DNA of 64,000 bases from Oegoconia quadripuncta. Lineage: Eukaryota > Arthropoda > Insecta > Lepidoptera > Autostichidae. The position numbers and the translations under genes are program-made. The DNA lies in assembly GCA_949316235.1 (NCBI GenBank), contig OX438741.1:11781124-11845123 (forward strand). The letters run 5' to 3'. Positions within the stretch are counted from its first letter, which is position 1, and every line of letters begins with the position of its first letter. The notes under the pieces were generated by a model. The model was not told where the DNA came from, did no database searches, and saw nothing but the letters and a program-made list of their open reading frames with translations. This document shows, in pieces, positions 50,801 through 62,800 of the stretch.

Positions 50801-53800
50801 CATAGTAAAGTAATTCCGTTATTTAAGTCTGGTGATACTCAAGTTCGTACAAACTTCCGACCGATCTCAATTTTACCGACTTTAAGTAAAATATTTGAAA
50901 GCTTAATTTTAAATCAATTGCTCTCACATTTCAATTTGAATAATTTGATTACAACCAAACAATTTGGTTTCACTAAGGGACGTTCGACAACAGATGCCGG
51001 TATTGAGTTGTTACAACATATTTTTGATGCCTGGGAGGGTTCACAGGACGCCCTTGGCATCTTTTGTGATCTGTCCAAGGCTTTCGATTGCGTCCACCAT
51101 GACATCTTAATTATGAAACTACACCATTATGGCGTCCAGGGCCAAGCACTCAGCCTAATGAAATCATATCTACGTGATCGAATTCAGAGGGTTGATATCA
51201 ATGGAGAGAGATCATCAGGATCTGCAGTTAGCATGGGCGTACCGCAGGGTTCAATACTGGGACCATTCCTATTTTTAGTTTATATCAACGATTTACCTCA
51301 CCTCGCTAAGGAAAGACACGAGATCGTATTGTTTGCTGATGACACTTCTTTAATATTTAAAGTTGACAGATATCAATTAGCATATGACGAAGTGAATAAT
51401 GCTGTCTCAAAAATAGTCGAATGGTTCACAGTCAATAACTTGCTCCTTAATGAGAACAAAACGAAATGTCTTAGATTTTCATTACCTAATGTTGAACAGG
51501 TTGCCACCAAAATAAGAATTAAACATGAACAGTTGGAACTTGTGGACACAACTGTATTCCTTGGTATGACTTTAGATTCTCGGTTACAGTGGGGACCCCA
51601 TATTAAAAAACTAATGAAAAGACTCAGTTCTGCCGCATATGCTGTTAAGAAAATTCGCAATATCTGTGATATTGAAACAGCGCGCTTAGTCTACTTCAGC
51701 TACTTTCACAGCTTGATGTCATATGGTATCTTGCTGTGGGGAAACGCTGCTGATACAGATAGCATATTTCTCTTACAGAAACGAGCTATTCGTGCAATTT
51801 ATAAATTAAGGTCAAGAGATACATTAAGACAAATATTTAAAGAAATTAATATTTTAACATTTTCGTCACAATATATATATGAAAATCTTGTATATGTTAA
51901 GAGAAATATATATTCATTCGAGAAACATTGTGACCGACATAATGTCAATACAAGGAGCAAAAATCAATTAGCTGTACCTTTTAGTAGACTTAGTAAAGTT
52001 AATAAGTCATTCAGAGGTCAATGTGTGCGCTTCTACAACAAGGTTCCCATGGATATACGGAATCTTCCGCTTAATAAATTTAAACTTATTATAAAACAAA
52101 AATTATGTAAAAAGGGATATTACAAAATTTCAGACTATATTAATGAAAGTAATCCATGGGATTAAACGGCTCCTCTACTCGATATATAAAATTGTTGTAA
52201 CCTTTCTTGATTGTACATGATTTATTGAAAAGAGACAAACCCTCTGAGTTTCTCGCTAGCTCTTCTCAGTAGTGGTCGCGTTCCGAGCTAGTGGTAGTTT
52301 AAAAAACAAATGACGTTCATAAGTGCATATTGTATTGCCTACATGAATAAATGATTTTCATTTCATTTTCATTTCATTTCATTACAAATACAATAAATAT
52401 TATATAAACAGCAAGGACTCTGGAATTGATGTACGAATTCGAACCCGCAACCGTGGCTTCGCTGGCGGAGTCACTATCCACTGCACGATCGTCGTATGTC
52501 GATGGTATAAGGTTCAGACCAGGCGCGTTATTCTGTAACTGTAACGATGTCCAATAAGAAAACGTCATATTGCCGAGGGAGCGATGCGTTAACCAATCAC
52601 ATGTCAGAACGTAAACGATGAAGTTACACAATAGCCCCGCTGATTGGTCCAATTATTTTCAGCTCGGCATAAAATCGATCTTCAATGGATACGTGGACAA
52701 GATTTTAAAGAATAAAACACCTCTTCAAGTCTCCGGGGCCTTTCAAAAAGCTTACATCGAGGTCAATGAACAGGGCACCGAAGCTTGCGCTGTCTCAAAA
52801 AGTAAGAACGAATATACATTATACAATACGCATGAATGCATAAGCAAAGTTAGGCCATAAACCATGAGAATCGAGAAGAGGTCAGGAGCAAAGGGTATGT
52901 GGTATAAAAGAGTGCAGCCTCAACCACCTAGAAAGCCTTGGTTGATGGCGCTGGCCTCTCCAGGTAAACTCAGGGAATCATTAAATTTTATGCACAACGA
53001 AAGGTTAGTTAATTTCAATTAGCTGATGTTAAGTGAATATGATGAGGTTGAAGGTGGAAGCACGCTCACCCCGGAAGCCCAACTCATTTAGGGGACTAGC
53101 TATCTTAACAGCCGAAATACAACAGTGCTAGGCGACTTCTACTTGGCGAATTAAAATAAGTTGGGGTTTCGGGGTCAGTACGTTACCACCTTCGGCCTCA
53201 TCTTCACTTAACATCAGGTGTGATTGAGGTCAAGTGCTAACCCGTTGTGCATAACAAAAAAATTTAGGCTTTCTTCGATTATGATTTGAAAAAAAAAAAT
53301 TAAACTACCTATGCCAATACCTTCTATTTCACTTAGCTAATATGTCCTATTTTTTTCCTTACGGTAAAAAAACTCATCCGGTATAATGCTCGTTATTTAT
53401 TGTTCATAAAAACTAACACCTTATCACACAGTGAGACTGCACAAGCTAAGCGGGCCGAAGCACTTCAACGCAAACCGACCGTTCCTGTACGCGTTGGTCG
53501 GGCGGGCCCGCGTCACACTATTCGCGGGGCTTTATCGCGGTGACGTCACCGCAGCCCGCACCGACCGCGAGCTGGAGGACTCATTCAAAGTGGTCATAGA
53601 GACGGCCGCAAATTAACAAGCACTTGAATTCCTGACAAGAGGCGGCTTGTGGCAAAATTACATGAACCAATAAAAATTAGATACATACTTTCATCATCAT
53701 CAACCCGTAAACATCCCACTGCAGGGATATAGGCCTTCCCTCGTATGAGGGAGTATGGGCCATAGTCCACGACGCTCGCCCAATGCGAGTTGGGGACTTC

Positions 53801-56800
53801 ACATGTTTTTGTTTTTTATTTCTCAGGCACGCAGGTTTCCCCACGATGTTTTCCTTCACCGTTTAAGAGCAGTCGGATAAATACACATAAGAAATTAAAT
53901 TTAAGAACTCATTGGTACATTGGCCTGCCTGGAAATCGAAACCGGGACCTCCTAAATTGGGAGACCGCGTCTTAACCGCTGAGCCACCGACGCTCGACTC
54001 CGATAGATACTTTATTATACAGGGTGAACTTGAAGTCGTGTAATTTCCATTAAGTGGTGACGCCACTCTTGATTACGAACTACTTTCCTTAATGCACCAT
54101 AGTCGAATTCGCTCAAAATTTTTCGATTACTCATGTTTAGTATGGAATGCTTTAGTACACCACCTTTAGTATGGAAGTCCAAGAATTTTCAGCTGGCGAC
54201 TTCAATCCTGACTACGAACAACTTTCGACTAGGAACCATAGCCAAATCCAGCCGGAAATTGTTGGACTTACTTGCTGGTGGTTTCAGAATGGTTTACTTT
54301 GTATGGATAATCGAAATTTTTTTAAATTTCACGCTGTATTTAAATTTATTATCATCAGGTTTTCAGATTAAAGTGGATAGAGTGCTATGTACGTAGATAC
54401 ACATTCGTCTAACATCTGTTAAAGCCAGTAAATAAACCAATATCTGTGTGAAGCAATTGTTTAATGAAGTCATATACCTCATCCCTATTGGAGACGCAGA
54501 GACTCTCATGATGCATCTTATACGCTAGACCCTTTAGCTCCACTACAACGACGATTATACCACAAACACAATGTTCTTGTCCTTTTACCCGATTGTCCTA
54601 GGAAGGGTAATGTTTTTCAGGTGTATGTTTGTACGTAAGTTTGTATGTATGTAGATTCCTATGTTACCTCCTGTAACCTAAAAAGTTTGACATGGTTTTG
54701 AAATGCATGGTGTTGTTAGCCTTGCCTTGGCCTTGATCCCTGAAGTGTCATAGAATACATTTTATGATGAGAATTACCACTAAAATACAAAATATGCTGT
54801 CGGGTTTTATGTTTCTAAATAGGTATTTAACTAGTTATTTTTTTTTATACATTTTTTTTAATTATATTTCGGACACTTACACCAATCATCTAGTCCCAAA
54901 CTAAGCAAAGCTACTATACTAGATAATGGATAAACATACATAAATATTTATTTAAACCACCATGACTCGGGAATAAATGTTCGTATTCATCACACAAACA
55001 TTTACCCCTCGCGGGATTCGAACCCGCAACCGTTGGTTTCGCTGACACATCCACTACACCATCCGGTTGTCCAAAATTTACAATCCGTTGTAGCATTATT
55101 TGTCTACACGTATATCAATACGTGTAGACAACTAGATAGATAAATAACTAGAAATTGAAAATTTACAAAACCGTCGGAACATTGATAGATGAATCCGTAT
55201 ATCGTCCAAGTAGACTATATCAAAAGACAGTGTCAAAAGCTAAATATTTGCGAAACGGCTTAACCAATTTCCATCAAACATGGATAATCTAAATAATATT
55301 AAAAATGCGAAAGTTTGGATGTTCGTTTGTTGTTTAATCACGGCGAAATGAATGATCGGATTTGTATGTGGTATATAGGGGGAACATACCCTGGATTATA
55401 CGAGTAATATAACATGTTTTTTATCTCGACAAAGTGAATAGTTCCCGCGGGATAAAGAAATCTCCGCGATAAAGTTAGATAGATAGATAAGCATTTGTTT
55501 GCATCCATGTACACACACATAACAAATTTTACATATGAAAAATACAACTAAAACAATAAAACACAAGTACAGAAACAAACAAATATTATGTGTGTGCCGC
55601 AGTATACAAAAAGGCTACAGCTCAGTGTATGGATTTGCCCAAGGCGGGCAAAACACTGGTATTCTGCTGAAACCTCCTCAGGTTTCCTCAGACCAACCCT
55701 CGTTGGTCGTGTGACAAATGGAACGTTAAAATGTTTTTAGTGTTATCAAATTAAAACTAACGTTATTGGTATAAGAATATTGTGTAAGATTATTCCCGTA
55801 ACATATTGGATTCAATTAATAAAATATGTACCTAATTAAGTTATTGAACCAAATTTATTATTATTATAGAATAAATTGATAATTAATGAAAAATTAAGAA
55901 ATTATTGCAATTTTCGATTTCATATTCTATGGACGTTAAAATTATAATAAATTATTTCGATTTGTGATGCCCAAGCTATGGATCCAATCTACAAGTTAGC
56001 TACATCCAAAGTTATTCCACGCAGGCCAAGTCGCGGGCGGGAAGCTAGTATAAAAATAAAATGAACATTATTTAATTCAGACCAGAGATCCATGAAGTTT
56101 TAGTAACAATATAAATGAAAACTATGCGAGTAAGTCCTATTGCTAACTACATGTAATGTAGTGCTGGATAAAACAGAGCCCAGTCTGCCCGTGATCATAA
56201 TCAGGAGCGACAACTAAGAATATAACCGCCTCCGTGGCTCAATGTAAACAACATTGGGTTTACGATTCGGAGGCGTTTGGTTGGTGGTAGCGCATTTTAA
56301 ATGTCCGCCTGGCTAACTACCACCATCTTATGTAAATCTTCCGCCAAGTAACAATGTTAATAGCATTGATGTGTTCCGGTTGTCAGAGATAAGATAGCCA
56401 GTCCCCCAAATGTGTCGGGGTTTCCGGGTCAGTACGCTTCCACCTTCGACCTCATCTTCACTTAACATCAGGTATGATTGAGGTCAAGTACCAACCCGTT
56501 ACGCATAAAAAAAAGGTTTAAGCTTCAATATAAAAAAAATTGAGAGTACCCTCGTAATGTTATCGAAATACACCAAAAAAACACACACACGCACGCCTCC
56601 GTCCACCTTGTGGGTGGGGTTCTCAGACAAATGAAGTCTAATGGACCCTGAAGGTCCACTAAAGGCATACTAACCTGAGATATCAGCTTCTCTCTGCAAA
56701 CAGTCCCCAGTTCGTCCAGCTTCCTGTCGAGATACACGAACTGATCGCTGCTGTAGGTGACGGCGCAAGGTTCCTGCGCCTCATGCACTATCTTAGCCAG

Positions 56801-59800
56801 CGCTAGACCGTATGCCGATAGAATACCTGTTACAAATGGGACAAATGCAGGTCATTAAAACTCTAGGCAGTGCTACATACAAAATGATTTTATTACTGGG
56901 ACTGTCATGTGTTGGATGCGTGTAGTTTCTATATTTGTGATACAGATAATCCAAATAGTAATTTTTTCATGCACAATGCTTTAGCACTTGACCTCAATAT
57001 GACCTGATGTTAAGAGAAGATGAGGCCGAAGGTGACTTACTGACCCGGAAACTTCATCTTATTTGGGGGACTGGCTATTTTATCTCTGACAAAAGGAACA
57101 CAACAATGCTATTAACATTGCTGTTTGGCGGGCGACTTAGATAAGATGGTGGCAGCTAGCCAAGCGGACATTTAAAATGCCCTACCACCAACCAAACCGA
57201 GTACTAAACATGTGTCTCGTTGGGGATCGAATCCGCAACCTCCGATTCATAAACCCTATGTTGCTTACATTGATGCACGGAGGCGGATATTTAAAAGGCA
57301 GCATGTGATCTCTTATTACGAATTTTATTGCTGCCCGCCCGCGCGTGTGTAGTCTTGTCACTGACCGGCATACTTGTGTATGAGCACGGCGCTGACGGCG
57401 AGCTGCCGGCGACGGTGTGCAGGCGTGTCACTGACCGGCATACTTGTGTATGAGCACGGCGCTGACGGCGAGCTGCCGGCGACGGTGTGCAGGCGTGTCA
57501 CTGACCGGCATACTTGTGTATGAGCACGGCGCTGACGGCGAGCTGCCGGCGACGGTGTGCAGGCGTGTCACTGACCGGCATACTTGTGTATGAGCACGGC
57601 GCTGACGGCGAGCTGCCGGCGACGGTGTGCAGGCGTGTCACTGACCGGCATACTTGTGTATGAGCACGGCGCTGACGGCGAGCTGTCGGCGACGGTGTGC
57701 AGGCGTGTCACTGACCGGCATACTTGTGTATGAGCACGGCGCTGACGGCGAGCTGCCGGCGACGGTGTGCAGGCGTGTCACTGACCGGCATACTTGTGTA
57801 TGAGCACGGCGCTGACGGCGAGCTGCCGGCGACGGTGTGCAGGCGTGTCACTGACCGGCATACTTGTGTATGAGCACGGCGCTGACGGCGAGCTGCCGGC
57901 GACGGTGTGCAGGCGTGTCACTGACCGGCATACTTGTGTATGAGCACGGCGCTGACGGCGAGCTGCCGGCGACGGTGTGCAGGCGTGTCACTGACCGGCA
58001 TACTTGTGTATGAGCACGGCGCTGACGGCGAGCTGCCGGCGACGGTGTGCAGGCGTGTCACTGACCGGCATACTTGTGTATGAGCACGGCGCTGACGGCG
58101 AGCTGTCGGCGACGGTGTGCAGGCGTGTCACTGACCGGCATACTTGTGTATGAGCACGGCGCTGACGGCGAGCTGCCGGCGACGGTGTGCAGGCGTGTCA
58201 CTGACCGGCATACTTGTGTATGAGCACGGCGCTGACGGCGAGCTGTCGGCGACGGTGTGCAGGCGTGTCACTGACCGGCATACTTGTGTATGAGCACGGC
58301 GCTGACGGCGAGCTGCCGGCGACGGTGTGCAGGCGTGTCACTGACCGGCATACTTGTGTATGAGCACGGCGCTGACGGCGAGCTGCCGGCGACGGTGTGC
58401 AGGCGTGTCACTGACCGGCATACTTGTGAATGAGCACGGCGCTGACGGCGAGCTGCCGGCGACGGTGTGCAGGCGTGTCACTGACCGGCATACTTGTGAA
58501 TGAGCACGGCGCTGACGGCGAGCTGCCTGGCCACGGCGCACGCGTGCTGCCCGCCCGCCCCGCCGAAGCACGCCAGCGCGTGGCGCGACGCGTCGTGCCC
58601 GCGCGCTGTCGTCAACGCCCTGCAATTGCAAATAATAATTGCTCAAATATGCTTGGAAATTTGAGCATTCGAAGTCAAAAATGCTTTATTTTGTAAGTCA
58701 TCATTAGCCCGTAGACATTCCCCTGCAGGGATATAGGCCTTCCCTCGTATAATGAGGGAGGATGGGCCATAGTCTACCACGCTGGCCCGATGCGGGTTGG
58801 GGACTTCACATGAATTTTTATTTGTCGGACGTGCAGGTTTCCTCACGATGTTTTCCTTCACCGTTTTAAGAGCAGCCGGATAAATGCAAAATTTAAAAAA
58901 TCATTGATTGGTACATGGCCTGTCTGGGAATCGAACCCGTACCTCCCAAATTGGGAGACCGCGTCTTAACCGCTGAGCCACCGACGCTTCTTCTGTTTTG
59001 TAGGTACAGTTGCGGAATGAAAAGGTTCGTCAGTTTTCAAATACTTTAATTTGAGACTTAGCAATCTCATGTTACCTTTCTAAGTAACATGCCACACTGT
59101 TGCATAGAAAAATTATGCTTAACTCATTGACCACACGGTTCATATTTAGCCGAACTAGTGTTCCTTGACTATGAAGAGTTGAGCTAAAACATGTCAAATG
59201 GTGACGTGAAGTCGGAAAAGGTCGGTCAATAAAAAATATGTCATGATGCGACACAAACGTCATGTTAGCGTTGAATGTCAAATCAACAACTTGTCTACAA
59301 GCAAAAGTTAACTTAAAGGCGACGAACCATTTCATACCGCGACTGTAAAACCCTCGAGGTTCTTGCTTGTTCTATCTTCTCAAAACCCTTTGAGAAGATC
59401 AAGCAAGAACCTCGAAGATTGCTTCTTTAAAAACACTTTTTATATTACAAAAAAGTTTTTATATTTCATTATTGTTAATTGTGAAATAGCCTGGCAAGCG
59501 AACGAGCTGGTTATGTTCTGTTTAGTAGTATCTTTAAATTTATTGAAGAAGATTTTGTATATCAACTGGAGCCTTATTGAAAAAGCGTATACATAACCTT
59601 TGAATGAATTACTGACTTTGCGGAAGCGACTTATGGGACCTGTAATTATTTTGACAACCTTCTTCGAGATAAATCGACAAACGTAATAATAACTATGATT
59701 GCTATACCAAAAGGTCGCAGGTTCGAATCCCGCTAGGGGCATATGTTCGTATGATGAATACAGACATGTGTTCCCGATTTATGGATGTTTTCATATATAT

Positions 59801-62800
59801 TTATTTACAAAAAGAAAACGAACATAGAACCTCCTCCTTTTTTGCATTCGATTAATTATAAAACTATAACAATGCTACTTACCTAATTGGTCTACACATG
59901 GCTTCGTTAGCCACATCGATGAACCCCATAGCAACTTCTTCCATGGACATCTATAATACAAAAAAAACTAAAGAAAAAAATTATAAGATAAGAAATTTTT
60001 TAAGGCGATATCAAATAACACTGACGCAATAAGACTGTCATATCCACGGACCGTAAACAAAGAGGACCTGTCAACAGTGACTGTGCAGTGTGATTTCAAT
60101 TGTGCAATGACGTCACGAGGGAGTGGCCTATTCTGCCAGTCGGTTACCGTCGCTTACAGACGCTACAAACTATTTATTCCGCGCACATCCAGCTCGATAC
60201 TTATTTTTTTTTCACAAATTTTTAGTATATACGTATTTTATTCAAATACTAAAAATACCTAAGTATCAAGCTTTAGTATTATGTTTATTATCCAAACACT
60301 TACCAAGATGAGTGCTAAGTATGAATGTAGAAAGATAGAGGAAGACCGAAGGTGTGGGTGGACTGCATGAGGAATGATATGTGTGTGACAGGGTTGAGTA
60401 CGGAGATGACGGCTGATAGAGGAGAGTGGAAGAGGAAATTATGTAGATATAAACAACTCTTGTAAAAATAATTAAAAAGTTTCGCTACAGCGCCACCTAT
60501 TGTTGAGGTTTAATTAACATATTCGATGAACAGTAATTCTGAGTTAGGCCCCAAGTAGTGTTTAAGTAGCGCGCAGTAGCTTAACTATAAAGTACAATCG
60601 ATGCGATGTACTGAAGGAGCACATTTTGCTAGTCTCCGCTAGATGGAGCATTAGGCCCGGCCCCTATCTCCGCCTTAAGAACCCCATCTCACCCCGCGCA
60701 GTTGCGACACCATGCCGCCTATTAGTTTTTATGTCATTGTTAGAGCTATGAAGAGGGCGACGCTCGGTGTTTCACTACGAGATCGAATCTAAGAAATTCG
60801 CGAAAGTGAACGATATAGCCCAGCAGATTAGTAAGTTGAAGTGGCAATGGCGCGAGGAACTGATAGCTGTTGGAGAATAAAAATTCTAGGGTAGATAGAC
60901 CACCAAAAGTCGCAGCAGGTCGTTCTGGAAATCGCTCCATAGAGCCTATGTTCAGCAGTCGACGTCCTGTAGCTAATAATTAATGATGACATTGTTCAAT
61001 TGTTCACCTGTTTACCGCCATCTAGTTTCAAATAGCCGTTGATCTCTTCGGTGAGCAATTTGAATTTATCGATCGTGGCTTGCTTATCCAACGGTGCATT
61101 CTCGTCGGGTCCGAATATCTTAGGGAAGTACTCGGGCAGCAGACGACCTGCAAACAAGACCATCGTCATCATGAATACCGTGATGTTCATATTTCTAATA
61201 GCAGCATGATGGCTTAAATCCACCGCTAACGAAGTCTGGAAGACCACATAACCTAACCTACCCCCGATGTGCCATGTTGGGCTAGGTCAATTGAAAATAC
61301 CCACCAAACCGCTGTCTGTTCACCGCATCCACAATGAAGTTAGGCAAGCTCCTATTGTTAACTTCACTTCGTTCGACTGTCTGTCACCGCAGCCGTGTCG
61401 TCGGTGTCTATCTCTAATAGCCTCTCGATCTCCTCGTTCATGGCAGTCGGATCTCTTGTCCAACCTAATCAAACTAGCGCATGGCGGATGAGTCGTAGAA
61501 TAATTGGTATTTTTGATTATTATTTTCATAATTTTCTAACCACTGATTAGATTTTGTTATTTTTAGTGTACCACATACCCGACACCTAAAATACACAAGA
61601 GAGCACTGTTCGCTTTAGCGTTTTTTCGATTAGCGTTTAGTCGATGTTTTAACATCGACAATTTTCTCACTTTATTTCCACGTTTCATTACCTCGATGGT
61701 ATCGGACAGGCGACTTGAGTATGGTAGACTACAGCGAACCCATTTCAACGTCACCATACGCTATCGCAGAGTAGTCTGCAGGTGTGTATAGCTTGACGCG
61801 TGGCCGATTGTAGATGATAGCAAATTTTTCGATAAAATATCTACGACATTCATTCTATATTCATCTTATTAAGAGGGTTTATTCCGTCCAGTGGCGCCCT
61901 CGTTGGATACATAAAGATTTTTTTAAATACAGAAAAAATCAACAAATCGCTCTGACCTGCACTCGAGAAGCCTATAAGCTAATTATAAATAATACCTATA
62001 CAGCTTTGATGGAGGTTATTTTCCAAAATTCACGATTATAAAGAAAAAGTGGCCGTTTTGATCAATAATTTGAAATTCTCGAGAATAACCGTAATTAAAG
62101 ATTAAATTAAAGCTTTTAGACTGCCAAGTGTAGGTCCAAGCATCATTAAGAATAAGCTGATATTACCTAACAGCAGGTTGGCATCTGTGACAGTAAGTGG
62201 GCCTCCCTTGCAGTAGCAGGTGGGCCCCGGATCCGCACCAGCCGACTCGGGCCCCGCCACGAATAGCCCCGACCGAAACATCAGCATCGAACCGCCGCCG
62301 GCCGCCACTGTGTTTATGTCTGCAGCCAAATTCTAGATTTAGTAGATTGCGTACGTTCAAATTATTAAAATAAGTATATAAATAACAATTTTGTTTATGA
62401 AAATAATGAGAAGACCAAACAGTCTACATTTTTGCACCCAAAAAATCACGTTGCACAATGAATCGGGTCTAATAAACTCCTGTCCCTTTTGCTGCACAAT
62501 ATTCTTCCTTTATCAAGACTCAAAATATACAAATTCCAGGAAATATAAAGAACCATTCGACATCACTTGAGGTACTCATGTCAATGTCTTTCTATTTGTA
62601 AACTACGTAACGTAATACTCGTATTAATAAGCATATTTTTCTAGTACTCGATCTCAATTACACCTGATGTTAAGTGAAGATGAGGTCAAAGGTGGAAGCG
62701 TACTGACATTTCATAATATTGTTTACATTGAGCCACGGAGGCAGTTCCACGTGTAAGGTTAATGATGATATCTTAAACATAAATAGAGACAGTTGGACAA

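Larger units (their letters stand above)
48390..52383 (+). mobile_element. Non-LTR retrotransposon with intact ORF2
   Basis: The 5' end is truncated inside ORF1 at about 48390. It has two ORFs, then a 3' UTR containing CTCTTCTCAGTAGTGGTCGC, and ends ATAAATGATTTTCA followed by a (TTTCA)n tail at 52355-52383. It occupies most of serpin intron 6 in the sense orientation. ORF order and tail suggest the Jockey/CR1 group. The AT-rich coding differs from the GC-richer element at 14169-18950. Confidence 0.88.

Noticed and set aside
57353..58527. CRISPR-like array
   Set aside because: Units are contiguous with no unique spacers. Each is a copied exon-intron junction in an animal gene.
58338..58646. 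102-codon minus-strand frame over the OPLAH exon
   Set aside because: It reads OPLAH exon 58486-58619 and the 70-bp array in the wrong frame. The true frame gives [11 protein letters not shown].
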